Source: Tritrichomonas foetus (taxonomy: Eukaryota > Parabasalia > Tritrichomonadida > Tritrichomonadidae). From it: DNA of 64,000 bases. Shown here one piece after another: positions 29,007 to 38,758 of the stretch. The notes below the pieces were generated by a model. That model was not told the origin of the DNA, made no database searches, and saw nothing but the letters and a program-made list of their open reading frames with translations. The DNA is taken from positions 54,194-118,193 of the forward strand of contig MLAK01001060.1 of assembly GCA_001839685.1 (NCBI GenBank), in the 5' to 3' direction. Made by a program: the position numbers and the translations under genes. Positions within the stretch are counted from its first letter, which is position 1, and every line of letters begins with the position of its first letter.

Positions 29007-30029
29007 ATGAACAAAACACCGTGGGCAATCAACCTTAATGATGATAGCATCTCAGGCGCCAAAGAACACCTTGAGAAGGTGAGTGCCTGCAGACGCAGAG
29101 TTTTCACAACTGAAGAAGATAAATTACTTTCAGAACTCGTCACTTCGAAATCTTGCACAAACTGGTTCGAAATCGCCAAGTATCTTCCAGGAAGATCCGC
29201 ACGCCAGTGCCGAGATCGCTGGGTGAACTATCTTTCCCCAGAGAACAGCTTTGAGCCATGGACTGAGGCAGAGGACAAGCTCATTGTCTGTAAGGTCAAT
29301 GAGATTGGTACAAAGTGGTCTGCGATTTCGAAGCTCATCCCTGGTCGGTCCGACAACAGCGTTAAGAACCGATGGTATTCGGGATTGAAGAACATGTGCA
29401 CTCGTACAATCGGTGGACGCTATATCTATGAACCAAAAAGCGCGATTGATAAGAAGAATAACAAATCTGATAAAAATGGAAAGAAACAAGCCATTGAAGC
29501 TCAACCTATACCACATTCCATAATAAATAGGTCATCACAGCTTCAACCACTTCAACAGATTCCACAACTTCCTCAGATTCCAAACAACCTCCCACAAATG
29601 TCGCAGATGCCACAACTTCCTCAATTACCACAGCTCCCTCAAATGAACCAAATGCCTGGAATGACCCCAATGCTCCCAATGTTCCCAATGATGAGCATGG
29701 CAATGAATATGAATATGTTCCCACAAAATGTTCCAAACATGTATCATCAATACAACTGTCAGTTCCAGCAAATGCTAGCTCAAAACCCACCAATGCCTCC
29801 TCAACAGCAGCAGCCACTCCAACCACCACCTGCACCCGCCTGCCCCGTACAAAGTTCTGCTCCTTCATTGCCTCCAAAAGTCGAGGCTCAGGCTGCAGAG
29901 TCCACGCAGTATGAAGACGATGATGACTTCGACGATGATATTTGGGATCGACAAATCGAGAATCAATTGAATGAACTCGACCAAGATCCTTTCACATCAG
30001 TCCCAAGTATTTTTAACGAGTGGTTTTAA
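29007..30029 (+). CDS. R2R3-type Myb DNA-binding protein
   Basis: The 340-residue product has two Myb repeats near the N-terminus. The first (about 31-82) reads RRVFTTEEDKLLSELV with recognition helix GRSARQCRDRWVNYL. The second (about 84-132) reads PWTEAEDKLIVCKV with GRSDNSVKNRWYSGL. The form resembles trichomonad Myb proteins that bind promoter elements of the MRE/M3 kind. A Lys-rich patch follows (nuclear signal likely), then a long Gln/Pro/Met/Leu-rich region (repeated PQLPQ and PQM) and an acidic C-terminus, as expected for an activation domain. The start is supported by an initiator-like site 23 bases upstream. Target genes are unknown. Confidence 0.9.
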   Translation: MNKTPWAINLNDDSISGAKEHLEKVSACRRRVFTTEEDKLLSELVTSKSCTNWFEIAKYLPGRSARQCRDRWVNYLSPENSFEPWTEAEDKLIVCKVNEIGTKWSAISKLIPGRSDNSVKNRWYSGLKNMCTRTIGGRYIYEPKSAIDKKNNKSDKNGKKQAIEAQPIPHSIINRSSQLQPLQQIPQLPQIPNNLPQMSQMPQLPQLPQLPQMNQMPGMTPMLPMFPMMSMAMNMNMFPQNVPNMYHQYNCQFQQMLAQNPPMPPQQQQPLQPPPAPACPVQSSAPSLPPKVEAQAAESTQYEDDDDFDDDIWDRQIENQLNELDQDPFTSVPSIFNEWF

Positions 30030-30357
30030 GCGGAAATTAAGTCTATAATAGCTTTATAGATTATATAAAATGCGTTTTCTTTAATTTTTTTTATTCACAT
30101 TTTTATCCTTTCCCCTCTATTCTGTAAAAGGTCACATTTATAGGCCATTTTTCCCAAATATTCGCTCATTTTGCATATCGCTGAGTTAGAGAGAAAGCCT
30201 TTCATCAACGAGAAAGAGGTTCTTTGATTGGCATATTTAAAATATTTTTTGTGGAAAATTAGTAGAAAAAATGAATGCACAAATTAAGACGATAAAATCT
30301 TTTTATATAAAAAAAACAAACAATAGTATATTTGATAGAAACGCGAAGTGGTGTAAT
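30030..30357. other. Spacer with a small stem-loop after the Myb gene
   Basis: This 328-base gap separates two convergent 3' ends. TCTATAA (30042-30048) and TTATAGA (30054-30060) form a 7-bp inverted repeat 12 bases after the Myb stop codon. No gene is seen. Confidence 0.4.
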
Positions 30358-31779
30358 TCACTTAAATATTTTGGTTGCCTGCGGCGTCTGGATTCTCCAT
30401 TTCGATGGAATTGGACGATAAACCACCGTAGTGTTTGTGTGAACTTGCGCTTTCTTTTTTGTTGGCGGTTGCGTCATAAACGTAGCATTTGCCTGCTTAT
30501 GGGGCGACAGAGGTCTTGATGGAGGCTGAGAAGGTGCAGGAGTTACGTTTAGAGTGTCTTTTATTTCAACATCGAGTGTATTTATTCTATTTTGGAAGTT
30601 TGATTGAGCTCTTTCAAGACAATGAATTTTATTTTCATTGTCATTTTGAATCCTCATTCTTACTCTGGCGCAATTTTCATCAAAACATTTCATTTTTTGA
30701 ACGTGTTCTTCAGTAAGTCTCATTTTTTTTGTTTCACGCGCTTTTCGAAATTTAACTCTACATTGTTCTAATTCTTGTTCTTCAAGTTCATCAGCCTCCA
30801 TTCTGATATAACCTGCTTCTTCAAATCGTCTTGATTTTATCAAAAATTTCTCTGTTTCTCTTAAGTTGAGTAATTTTTGCGAGAATTTTCTGAATGATGG
30901 AGGAAGTTCGCCATTTGTGACTTTATCAAATTCTTGAATTTCGTTTTCCCATTCTTCTTCAAAAGATTCTCTTATCGACTCCATTTTCTGATCATAGTCA
31001 TTCAAGGTCATTTCCATTGAATTTCTCGCTTCCTGTAATTGATGTTGTGTTGTACTCAGTCTTCCAGCTAGTTCATTCTTTTTTGATGACTTCGAGTCGA
31101 CTGTGTTCCACCCGCTCTGTGATGCAGCAAGTTGCTGATAAATATTTTCGTATTTTTGTGCTTTGATTAATTCATTATTTTTTATAAGTGAATCAATTTT
31201 CCTCTTCGAGTAATTGATTAAATCTGGAAGCATGTCATTTTCGGGAATATACGAATTTCCGTTCACCAAATCTTCAATAATAGGATCAAGTTGGTCGTCA
31301 GAAAAACCGCCCGACATATTCCGTGGTGACGCTTTGTTTGATGTGCTTCTGGATGCATTCCTTGATGTTCTTTTTGAAGCGCTTCTCGAGGGGTTTCGCG
31401 AATTCGATTGAGAATTGTAATTCGACGGGGTTGTGGAAGAAGGGGAATTGGATGCGAGATTTGAATAGGGTTTTGATCGAGAGTTTGCTGGTGTTTTACA
31501 CCTTGGAAGTGACGATTGTGATCTTTGTCTTGAATATCCGTCATTTTGCGTATTTTCTTGCTGTTCATGGTCATCAACGATTGGCAAATCATTCAGAATT
31601 TTTTGTATTTGCTTGACAACGTTCGCTTGTCCTTTTGAAATTGCACTTTTCTTTGCTTGGATCAAAATTGCGCGGATTTTGGGGACGTATTTTTTTGGGA
31701 CGTCTTTTGGGTTTGAGCCATTCAGTAAATTTCGGACATGGTCAGCAACAACGTGTTGTTGGTTGTCGCTTTCAGCCAT
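30358..31779 (-). CDS. Coiled-coil protein with paired N-terminal helical modules
   Basis: The 473-residue product is not a family I can name. Residues about 8-65 (VRNLLNGSNPKDVPKKYVPKI...) and about 165-215 (IIEDLVNGNSYIPENDMLPDL...) look like two copies of one helical module, with an xxLLNG/xxLVNG turn followed by a helix of about 30 residues. A Ser/Arg/Asn-rich linker (about 75-150) lies between them. Residues 235-400 are a charged coiled coil with EEEWENEIQEF and RRFEEAGYIRMEADELEE. The C-terminus is Pro-rich and basic. A cytoskeletal role is possible but unproven. An initiator-like site lies 23 bases upstream. Confidence 0.8.
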   Translation of the reverse strand: MAESDNQQHVVADHVRNLLNGSNPKDVPKKYVPKIRAILIQAKKSAISKGQANVVKQIQKILNDLPIVDDHEQQENTQNDGYSRQRSQSSLPRCKTPANSRSKPYSNLASNSPSSTTPSNYNSQSNSRNPSRSASKRTSRNASRSTSNKASPRNMSGGFSDDQLDPIIEDLVNGNSYIPENDMLPDLINYSKRKIDSLIKNNELIKAQKYENIYQQLAASQSGWNTVDSKSSKKNELAGRLSTTQHQLQEARNSMEMTLNDYDQKMESIRESFEEEWENEIQEFDKVTNGELPPSFRKFSQKLLNLRETEKFLIKSRRFEEAGYIRMEADELEEQELEQCRVKFRKARETKKMRLTEEHVQKMKCFDENCARVRMRIQNDNENKIHCLERAQSNFQNRINTLDVEIKDTLNVTPAPSQPPSRPLSPHKQANATFMTQPPTKKKAQVHTNTTVVYRPIPSKWRIQTPQATKIFK

Positions 31780-31798
31780 GATTTTGAAATTTAATACG

Positions 31799-31804
31799 TT
31801 ATGA
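31799..31804 (-). promoter_or_regulatory. Initiator-like element TCATAA
   Basis: A minus-strand TCAYWW match giving a predicted 23-base leader before the ATG at 31779. Confidence 0.45.
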
Positions 31805-32109
31805 CAAAATCTTAGCTGGCGGCCAAATATTGATACAATGCAAATTTTTTTTTTGTCACAATTAGATCAAAAAAAAAATTGACAAAATTTTACACCGTTG
31901 AGCTCACAAGACAGCGATTTTTTGGGTTTAATTCAATTTAAATTGACGACAATATTTCTACAACAGTGGTCGCATATTTGAAAATGAGGATACCACCATG
32001 AAAGACATGTGCTTTGTTTTTTATACACAAAAAATTGATTTCAACATGATGATAAAATATTAAATCGTGATCGGACCCATTCAATTAGTAGTGAATCATA
32101 AATATCAAT

Positions 32110-32360
32110 ATATGAAAGAATCAAATGAAAGAAAAAAAATCAAATGAAAGAAAGAATCAAATGAAAGCATGAATCAAATGAAAGAAGAAAGATCAAATGA
32201 AAGAAAGATCAAATGAAAAAAAGAATCGAATGAAAGCATGAATCAAATGAAAGAAAGAATCGAATGAAAGAAAAGAATCAAATGAAGGAAAGAATCAAAT
32301 GAAGGAAAGAATCAAATGAAGGAAAGAATCAAATGAAAGAAAAGAATCAAGTGAAGGATA
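32110..32360 (+). repeat. Degenerate minisatellite with a 17-bp unit
   Basis: About 15 head-to-tail units with consensus AATCAAATGAAAGAAAG. Copies at the right end (about 32280-32340) carry GG in the middle (ATGAAGGAAAG) and are nearly identical, while those at the left vary in length from 13 to 18. The array lies upstream of the coiled-coil gene and downstream of the hydrolase gene. The unit length equals that of the array at 18433, although the sequence differs. Confidence 0.88.
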
Positions 32361-32493
32361 AATAACAACAATTGTCACCTTCAAAAGAAGATTTCCTCAA
32401 TTAGTTGAAAATAAATTTCACTATAATCGAAAAGATAACTATATATACAGTTACTAATTAAATAATGGCATATACTCGAAATAACAATCTAAT

Positions 32494-33435
32494 TTACATA
32501 CAACCTGAGATTATCTCATTTAGAACCCCAATGTGGAGTCTTGCATATTTATATTCAACTTCATACATTCGCGGTTTTTGATCTATTCCTAATTTTCTAT
32601 AGATAAATCTTGCTGCTGCTTCATACCATTGTGGTGGCCGAGGCGTATTGTGCTTAGCATCAAATATGAAAAGCTGTTTATCACTACAGCCATACTTGTC
32701 AAATAATTCGTGTGCTTGCAAAACTGGGACAAACGAATCTTCTTTTCCATGCCCCATAAAAAGTGGGGTACTTGCATAAGTGACATCATTTAATGGATAA
32801 TTTAAATCAAATGCGGGACCGACAATTTTCAATGCTTCTTTCCTTAAAATTGGTTTGACCAAATTGACAAAAAATGGTGGAAGTTTGTTCATTTTTGCCT
32901 GGTCATAAATTATTTGGTCGGTTGAAGCGAAAGCCGAATCTGATACAATGCATTCGAAATCGTTTGAAATTGAAACTGTGTCGAGTCCGATAGCTGCCCC
33001 CATTGAGCGCCCCCAGAGGCCAATTCGACTAATTTGAAACTGCGTCCGTAAAAAATTCGCTGCGGTCATGACATCGTGGCATCCGCGACCAATTAGCGGA
33101 ATTGTGTCTCCGTCGGATTTCCCACTACCTGTGAAATCGAATGAAAAGACGGCAAGATCAGGCGTGCAAAGAAAAGGAACGATATTGACACATTCAAACT
33201 GATTCATTCCAAGCGAATGCAAAAATATAATACACGATGTCGGATGAGGATGTCTGTAATTACGCCATAAACTGCCGTATAGTTTTAAATTATCGCCGTT
33301 ATCAAATTCAACGTCTGTTCGAATAAATAAATCGTCGTATTTGTTTTCAATTGCGCAAATTGTATTGTCGAGATCATATGTTGCTCTTGGTGGGCGAAGA
33401 CTCACGTCAATCGCCCAATGGATGAGACTTTTCAT
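32494..33435 (-). CDS. Alpha/beta hydrolase (S9-like serine peptidase/esterase)
   Basis: Translation from the ATG at 33435 gives 313 residues. The frame can be extended by two codons to a TTG, which is not a likely start. An alpha/beta hydrolase fold is clear. An oxyanion segment, IIFLHSLGMNQFE, comes first, followed by FSFDFTGSGKSDG. The nucleophile elbow GRSMGA holds Ser144, the acid GKEDSFVP holds Asp233, and the catalytic His262 lies in AKHNTPRP. The layout resembles ABHD17/Bem46 enzymes and the trichomonad proteins annotated as clan SC family S9. No signal peptide is evident. The substrate cannot be told. A TCATTA initiator-like site lies 23 bases upstream. Confidence 0.85.
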   Translation of the reverse strand: MKSLIHWAIDVSLRPPRATYDLDNTICAIENKYDDLFIRTDVEFDNGDNLKLYGSLWRNYRHPHPTSCIIFLHSLGMNQFECVNIVPFLCTPDLAVFSFDFTGSGKSDGDTIPLIGRGCHDVMTAANFLRTQFQISRIGLWGRSMGAAIGLDTVSISNDFECIVSDSAFASTDQIIYDQAKMNKLPPFFVNLVKPILRKEALKIVGPAFDLNYPLNDVTYASTPLFMGHGKEDSFVPVLQAHELFDKYGCSDKQLFIFDAKHNTPRPPQWYEAAARFIYRKLGIDQKPRMYEVEYKYARLHIGVLNEIISGCM

Positions 33436-33454
33436 AACCAATGTAGCCGTTTAT

Positions 33455-33460
33455 TAATGA
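33455..33460 (-). promoter_or_regulatory. Initiator-like element TCATTA
   Basis: A minus-strand TCAYWW match giving a predicted 23-base leader before the hydrolase ATG at 33435. Confidence 0.45.
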
Positions 33461-33727
33461 GCTTTTTCAATAATTTTAGATAATTAATCCGACTTTTTGA
33501 ATTAAATAAAAACGAAATAATTTCCTGCAGTTATGTTGAGATAATATCACAATGAATTTTCAATATTTTGAAGTGGAAAACCCAAAAATCATATAGATAT
33601 TGATTTGTATATTTATTTATCTTTATATATATTTATAATTCATAAAATAAGAAAATGAAAAATATTGAATGGAAAATAATATTTCATTAAAACAAAATTC
33701 GTCTATATTATTTATTATAATATTGAC

Positions 33728-36700
33728 TTAATATGTATCTGTTTCTGATTCAGTGATATTATCACCAATCAAAGAAAAGTCATCGCTAAAATCAAGTAAT
33801 TCTTGACATCCAGCAGCATAGTAAATTCTTCTGATTGAATCTTTTTCCATAAAGAATTCCAAGTCTACACCATTTTGTCTCAGATTCTCAAGAAGCTTTT
33901 GTGCACCAAAATAATCTTCATTACTTACCATATTTTGAATAAGAAGGAAAATAATGTCTTCTTTCCTTATAATATCTTCTACATTTCGAGTTAAAAGAAG
34001 CGAATGGCATAATGCTTTCATTAACTCTGGTTTAGCATTAGTTGCTTCAAGATACATTTCAACCCATCTGATTTTTTGTAAGATTCGTTCAATTATTTTT
34101 CTTTTATCAGGAAAATCACTCATTGCCAAAATTTGATTACTTTTTTGAAGTAATTCAAGTGCTTTTTCATAATTTTGAGCAGAATCAATTTCAGTTTTCG
34201 CTGTTTTTTCATAAAGCAAAGCAACTTTTCCATTACTTTCATTTTTATAATAGAAATCTACAGCTGTTTGAAAATGTAAAGATTTACATTTTGGATTTTT
34301 CTTTGAAATGTAATCTGCTGCCAATTCATAACAAGATGGAATTTTGATTAAATTAGCAAATTTAATGACTTTATCAATATCATCCAACAAAATTAGCATT
34401 TTCATGGCATCAGATTTCATATTTAATGTCGTATAAACTTGAGCAGCAGACAAATAAGCTTGCTGACTTTCAAGTAGTTTTCCAATTTTTTCATTAGGTG
34501 TTTTTATAAGATACTTAACAAGTGATTCAGAAATTGACAATGGATATTTTTCACATAATTCTTGAACTTTTTCAATTTGTTTTGCAAAACCATAATAATT
34601 CATAGCATTTTGATAATTTTGTTGGTTTTCGAAATATTGAGCACATTTTAACAAAACTTCTTCATTTCCTGATTGTTGAATTTGAGCTTGGAATAAAGAA
34701 AGATATTCATATGAACATGTATCAAAAATAAGTTTTACTGCTCTTGAAATTGCGCCTGAACGAAGATAAAGGTGAATTGCCGTAGAAACTGTCCCTCTCT
34801 TTTCATAAACTCTTGCAGCTTTGCAAACTATATTTTTAGGTGCTGAAACAGAAAGCTTGGTTACATCATCAAGTCTATTCTTTGAAACAGCGAATTCAAA
34901 AGCCATTCCAAATCTTTCCGCTTTACATAAAAGATTAATTATATAGTTTTCTATTGCTCTTTTCTGATGGAAAATATTTTCATCTGGTTTTTGTGTTCCA
35001 TTGTCAAGTTTATTTTTAGAAACAAAAGGATTAAAATTAGTAGTAAAGTTACTTAATTTTTGAATGTCAATTCCTTCATTATCTGACCAATCAAGTGATG
35101 TTGTAAAATCTTCAGAATTAATGCAGGTATTAGGAATTTCTCTAGAATTTATAAAAGTTATCAGGAATCGAGCAAAGTAGCACTTAACACCTTTATCTGC
35201 ACAATTATCAACATAACGTTTTGCTTCATCAAATCTATTTTCACGACATAAAACTCGAACCGTTTCAATCAAATGATTCCCAAGAGAATAATGGGAAAGC
35301 GCAGCACTTTTAAAATCGGATACTTCTGCATAACGACCATACCATTTTCTTATTTCTGGGCTTTGTTCAGTAAAATCAGAATACATAGTGGATAAATTTC
35401 CATTTATAAAAGCATAATGCATTCTTTCTGAGAAAGTTTGTTTGGAATTCCTCTGGATTTGTTTGTCTTTTGTTTCCAAAAGATTCAATTTGTTGTTTTC
35501 TTGTAAAAAATCATTCAAAATTTCTTTTTCAGTAATATTTTCAATTAATTTCATTGCTTTTTCATCTTCATTAGATTTCAAATAAAGAAGAAGTAAAATA
35601 AACAATCGCTTAGAATTTGGTTGAACTTCTTCAAGAAGTGATAAAAACGGAAATAATTGGGAGCAAACCGAACTATTTGTTACATTTAATGCAGAGTGAA
35701 TAAACCTTGGGGAGCAAACCTTTAAAAGTACTCTGTCTGGAGATATTGGTAAATTTTTCACACGAATATATGATAAATCATTATTTATTAAAAATGAAAT
35801 TATTTCAGACTCTGTTTGAATAGCAAAGAAATTCGAAGACTCGCAATCCCACATCAATTTACCAACATAATTCAACTCAAAAGCTGTTGATACTTGTGGT
35901 GAATATAAAATTGGTCTATTTTTCTTATTTGGTGATTTAGTTGAAATCGATACGCAAAAACCTCCACGTGAAACACCAATTGATGAAATAATACTGGATT
36001 TTACATAATTTGACACATTTCCTTCGGAAACAATTAATGGCGTTAATTTTGATATATCGAAAATTTTAATGTCAAATTCAGATGAAATTAATGCCAAATA
36101 TTTCCCATTTAAAGCAGATTTCAATACAATTCCTTTGATGTCTAAGTCAATAGAATTTTTGATAGTACCATTGATATCTCTAATTTCCATAGTTTTGTTA
36201 AAAATCACAAAAATTCGAGTTCCAAATATTTCAATGATGTTTGATTTTACGGAAAATTCATTTTCACATTGACAACTATGATTAAAAATTTTGCATGATG
36301 ATTTTGAAGCGATTAATAAGTGATTCATGGAGTACTTCATCTTTTCAATAGCATAATTTGTGTAAAATCTTTTTGATGAATTAATAATTAATGTTTTGGC
36401 ATCACTTTGAACAACATTAAAATGGTCAGATGAAATAAATCGAATTTTTGGAATTTTTGTAAATGTGTAAAAATTATCTTTAGTAATAGTAAGTAAAGAA
36501 AGAGAAACAGATGACCATATCGTTTTAACATTTTCTAATTTAGAATCGAATTTACGGATTAATTGAACAGAAAAATTATTTTTGTTGATTTTCCAGATAC
36601 AAAGTTTTCCTTTGCATGAAATCGCAGCAAGTTTATGACAAAATTTGAAATAATGAAAAGAAACAATTGGATCATTTTGTCTAATAACAAGATTTATCGG

Positions 36701-37396
36701 TTTTTCATGATTATAATTCATTATAGATATTGTATCATCAATTGAAAAACAAAAATGATCGTTGTTAATTTCTGCAATTTTTGAAAAAAGACCATTCCTC
36801 AATTTCATTTGATTTTCTTTTTTAAAAGTGTCATTTTGAAGTGAGAAAATTGTAAGAATATTATCATTGGAAATGGTTAATATATTCTTTTTATTATGGC
36901 ATAAAACAATTTCATGAATAGGTGTTAATAAAGTTGTTAAAAATGCAATGGAATCCTTTTTGATGTAAAAAAGCTCACCATCTTTATTATTTACAAAAAT
37001 ATCACAATCATTAATAAAAATGGAATTTTCAATTTGGAATTCTAATGTATGAGAAAAAATTAATGTGAAATTAGATTTTAAAACAGAAATTTCATTTTCT
37101 TTGGTGATAATTCCAATCAATTCTTGCGCTTTATTCCAGAAAATTTTTGTAATTGAGGAATTAATTTGTTTTTTATTGATGTGTTGTGTTTGAAAATCTA
37201 ATAAATATAAATTTCCATCTGATGAACCAAATGCTAAAGTATCACTACAGAATGACCAAGCAATCGATGTAATGTTTTTATTGATATTGTTTGTAAAATT
37301 GATTTCACTGCCTTTATTATCAAAAATTTTAATTTCGTGATTGAAATCTATGATAGCGCATGTTTCAGAAAAATTGGACCATGCTGCATCAAGCAT
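33728..37396 (-). CDS. IFT140: Intraflagellar transport protein 140 (IFT-A)
   Basis: The first ATG is at 37396 (the codon before it is TTG), giving 1222 residues. The first about 600 residues are beta-rich with two degenerate WD40 propellers (ITSIAWSFCSDTLAFGSSDGNLYLL near 45; KLAAISCKGKLCIWKI near 265). The rest is helical TPR-like repeats. The C-terminus carries an IFT140 landmark, LYEKTAKTEIDSAQNYEKALELL near 1060, and an acidic tail (SETDTY). IFT140 is a core IFT-A subunit for retrograde transport and entry of membrane proteins into flagella. IFT122, WDR19 and WDR35 share the layout, but the landmark and tail favour IFT140. The length is slightly below the usual (about 1400). Confidence 0.8.
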   Translation of the reverse strand: MLDAAWSNFSETCAIIDFNHEIKIFDNKGSEINFTNNINKNITSIAWSFCSDTLAFGSSDGNLYLLDFQTQHINKKQINSSITKIFWNKAQELIGIITKENEISVLKSNFTLIFSHTLEFQIENSIFINDCDIFVNNKDGELFYIKKDSIAFLTTLLTPIHEIVLCHNKKNILTISNDNILTIFSLQNDTFKKENQMKLRNGLFSKIAEINNDHFCFSIDDTISIMNYNHEKPINLVIRQNDPIVSFHYFKFCHKLAAISCKGKLCIWKINKNNFSVQLIRKFDSKLENVKTIWSSVSLSLLTITKDNFYTFTKIPKIRFISSDHFNVVQSDAKTLIINSSKRFYTNYAIEKMKYSMNHLLIASKSSCKIFNHSCQCENEFSVKSNIIEIFGTRIFVIFNKTMEIRDINGTIKNSIDLDIKGIVLKSALNGKYLALISSEFDIKIFDISKLTPLIVSEGNVSNYVKSSIISSIGVSRGGFCVSISTKSPNKKNRPILYSPQVSTAFELNYVGKLMWDCESSNFFAIQTESEIISFLINNDLSYIRVKNLPISPDRVLLKVCSPRFIHSALNVTNSSVCSQLFPFLSLLEEVQPNSKRLFILLLLYLKSNEDEKAMKLIENITEKEILNDFLQENNKLNLLETKDKQIQRNSKQTFSERMHYAFINGNLSTMYSDFTEQSPEIRKWYGRYAEVSDFKSAALSHYSLGNHLIETVRVLCRENRFDEAKRYVDNCADKGVKCYFARFLITFINSREIPNTCINSEDFTTSLDWSDNEGIDIQKLSNFTTNFNPFVSKNKLDNGTQKPDENIFHQKRAIENYIINLLCKAERFGMAFEFAVSKNRLDDVTKLSVSAPKNIVCKAARVYEKRGTVSTAIHLYLRSGAISRAVKLIFDTCSYEYLSLFQAQIQQSGNEEVLLKCAQYFENQQNYQNAMNYYGFAKQIEKVQELCEKYPLSISESLVKYLIKTPNEKIGKLLESQQAYLSAAQVYTTLNMKSDAMKMLILLDDIDKVIKFANLIKIPSCYELAADYISKKNPKCKSLHFQTAVDFYYKNESNGKVALLYEKTAKTEIDSAQNYEKALELLQKSNQILAMSDFPDKRKIIERILQKIRWVEMYLEATNAKPELMKALCHSLLLTRNVEDIIRKEDIIFLLIQNMVSNEDYFGAQKLLENLRQNGVDLEFFMEKDSIRRIYYAAGCQELLDFSDDFSLIGDNITESETDTY

Positions 37397-37429
37397 CAAT
37401 AAAAAACAGTTTATTCAGTCCGATAGAAA

Positions 37430-37435
37430 AAGTGA
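37430..37435 (-). promoter_or_regulatory. Initiator-like element TCACTT
   Basis: A minus-strand TCAYWW match giving a predicted 37-base leader before the IFT140 ATG at 37396. Confidence 0.4.
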
Positions 37436-38018
37436 CATTAGTTTCAGAAGATTCTGGTATTTCTTAAACTTACATTATACAGCACCACCTTCATACAAAT
37501 ATCATATTAATACACCAGCAAATACTAATGCTAATTGCTTAACTTTTTTATGATCTACTAATCATATCAAATTTGATCAATTATATCTTTTCCTTTTATT
37601 TGAATATTATTTTTAGCTTGTTTTTAAAAGTAAAAATTCAAAAAGAATTTAAGGGATTGGCTTGCGAATTTATAAGAATAAAATACTGACCCTTATTGTG
37701 ATTTATTCGGGAATGAGATCCGACATGTGATATAAAAAGACATAAAATCCATCATGAATGAGTCTTGCATACTAATGAAATCTTTTTGAAACAATGAAAA
37801 TAGAGAGAAATTTTTGAGAACATTAAATGTTATGAATAATAGATATATTTCACATTACTTTTTTATTATTCATAATATCAAAATGATTGGCTCTATTATT
37901 TTGAAATACATCATAGAAATTGTTTGATAATGCGTAGATAAGTTAACAAATAGAAAATAGCATACAAATCGGTTGTTTCTATATAAATTTTATCAAATCT
38001 TAAAATAAAAAAATATCC
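37436..38018. other. Spacer between IFT140 and a small orphan gene
   Basis: About 580 bases of AT-rich sequence. No gene or repeat is supported. Confidence 0.5.
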
Positions 38019-38381
38019 TCACAAATTCTGAGCAGTGACTTTGTTTTTGTCTGGAAAAGGAAAGTCGAGGCCAACGAATTGTCGGATTGACTGAACTGTC
38101 ATTTCTGTATCCAAAATCGAGGCGAAAGGACGAAGTTCGATCATTTTATTTGGGTTACGAACAACTTTCTTTTTCAGGGGCTGGATATTCGGTTTGGCTG
38201 GCCACCTGATTTCCAGTGTTTTGATGCTGATCGGCTGGATGACGCTTTTTTCCGTGTTTTCAGAATTTGCGGGAATACTTCCAAGAACTTCAAGTGATCC
38301 ACCATTATTTCCTGATTTGGAAACACGCGGAGAAGTGCCAATTGCAATTTCGTCAGGAAGATCCTTGGTGGCACTTATCAT
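38019..38381 (-). CDS. Small orphan protein, 120 residues
   Basis: From the ATG at 38381 the frame codes 120 residues (it can be extended to a TTG at 38408). I recognise no family. The first half is polar and Ser/Gly/Asn-rich. The second half is better ordered, with a LEIRWPAKPNIQPLKKK strand-like segment and a FASILDTEMTVQSIRQFVGLDF helix. GC is higher than in the flanks and codon choice is gene-like, so I think it is real. No membrane segment is seen. It lies just upstream of IFT140 on the same strand, which hints weakly at a flagellar role. Confidence 0.6.
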   Translation of the reverse strand: MISATKDLPDEIAIGTSPRVSKSGNNGGSLEVLGSIPANSENTEKSVIQPISIKTLEIRWPAKPNIQPLKKKVVRNPNKMIELRPFASILDTEMTVQSIRQFVGLDFPFPDKNKVTAQNL

Positions 38382-38758
38382 GATGGAAGTTTCTTTTTGG
38401 AAATACAACTTCGCGGTATTTTTTCACTTTTTCTGATAATTACAGAAACTTTTATGTCTATCTGCACCACCATAAAAATACATATTTGTCAAATATTATT
38501 TCAATGAATATCTCATCTCACTATGATAAATTACAGCATTTTTAAATTACTAAAATTGCTTAATTAATGAAAGTGAAAAACTTTACTTACTAATCTCCAA
38601 TTTTTCAAAATTTTGTTAATTCATTGTTGTTTTTAGTAAAAACTTTTTACTACATTGTTAGAATATGTATTCAAAATCACATTAGATTAGTGCATGATAG
38701 AAAAAAAACAGAACTATATTGATTTTGGAGAATTCAGGAAAAAGTGACATTTCGTTCA
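38382..38758. other. Divergent promoter spacer
   Basis: This 377-base AT-rich gap lies between divergent starts of the orphan gene and the second F5/8 type C gene. No gene is seen. Confidence 0.5.
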
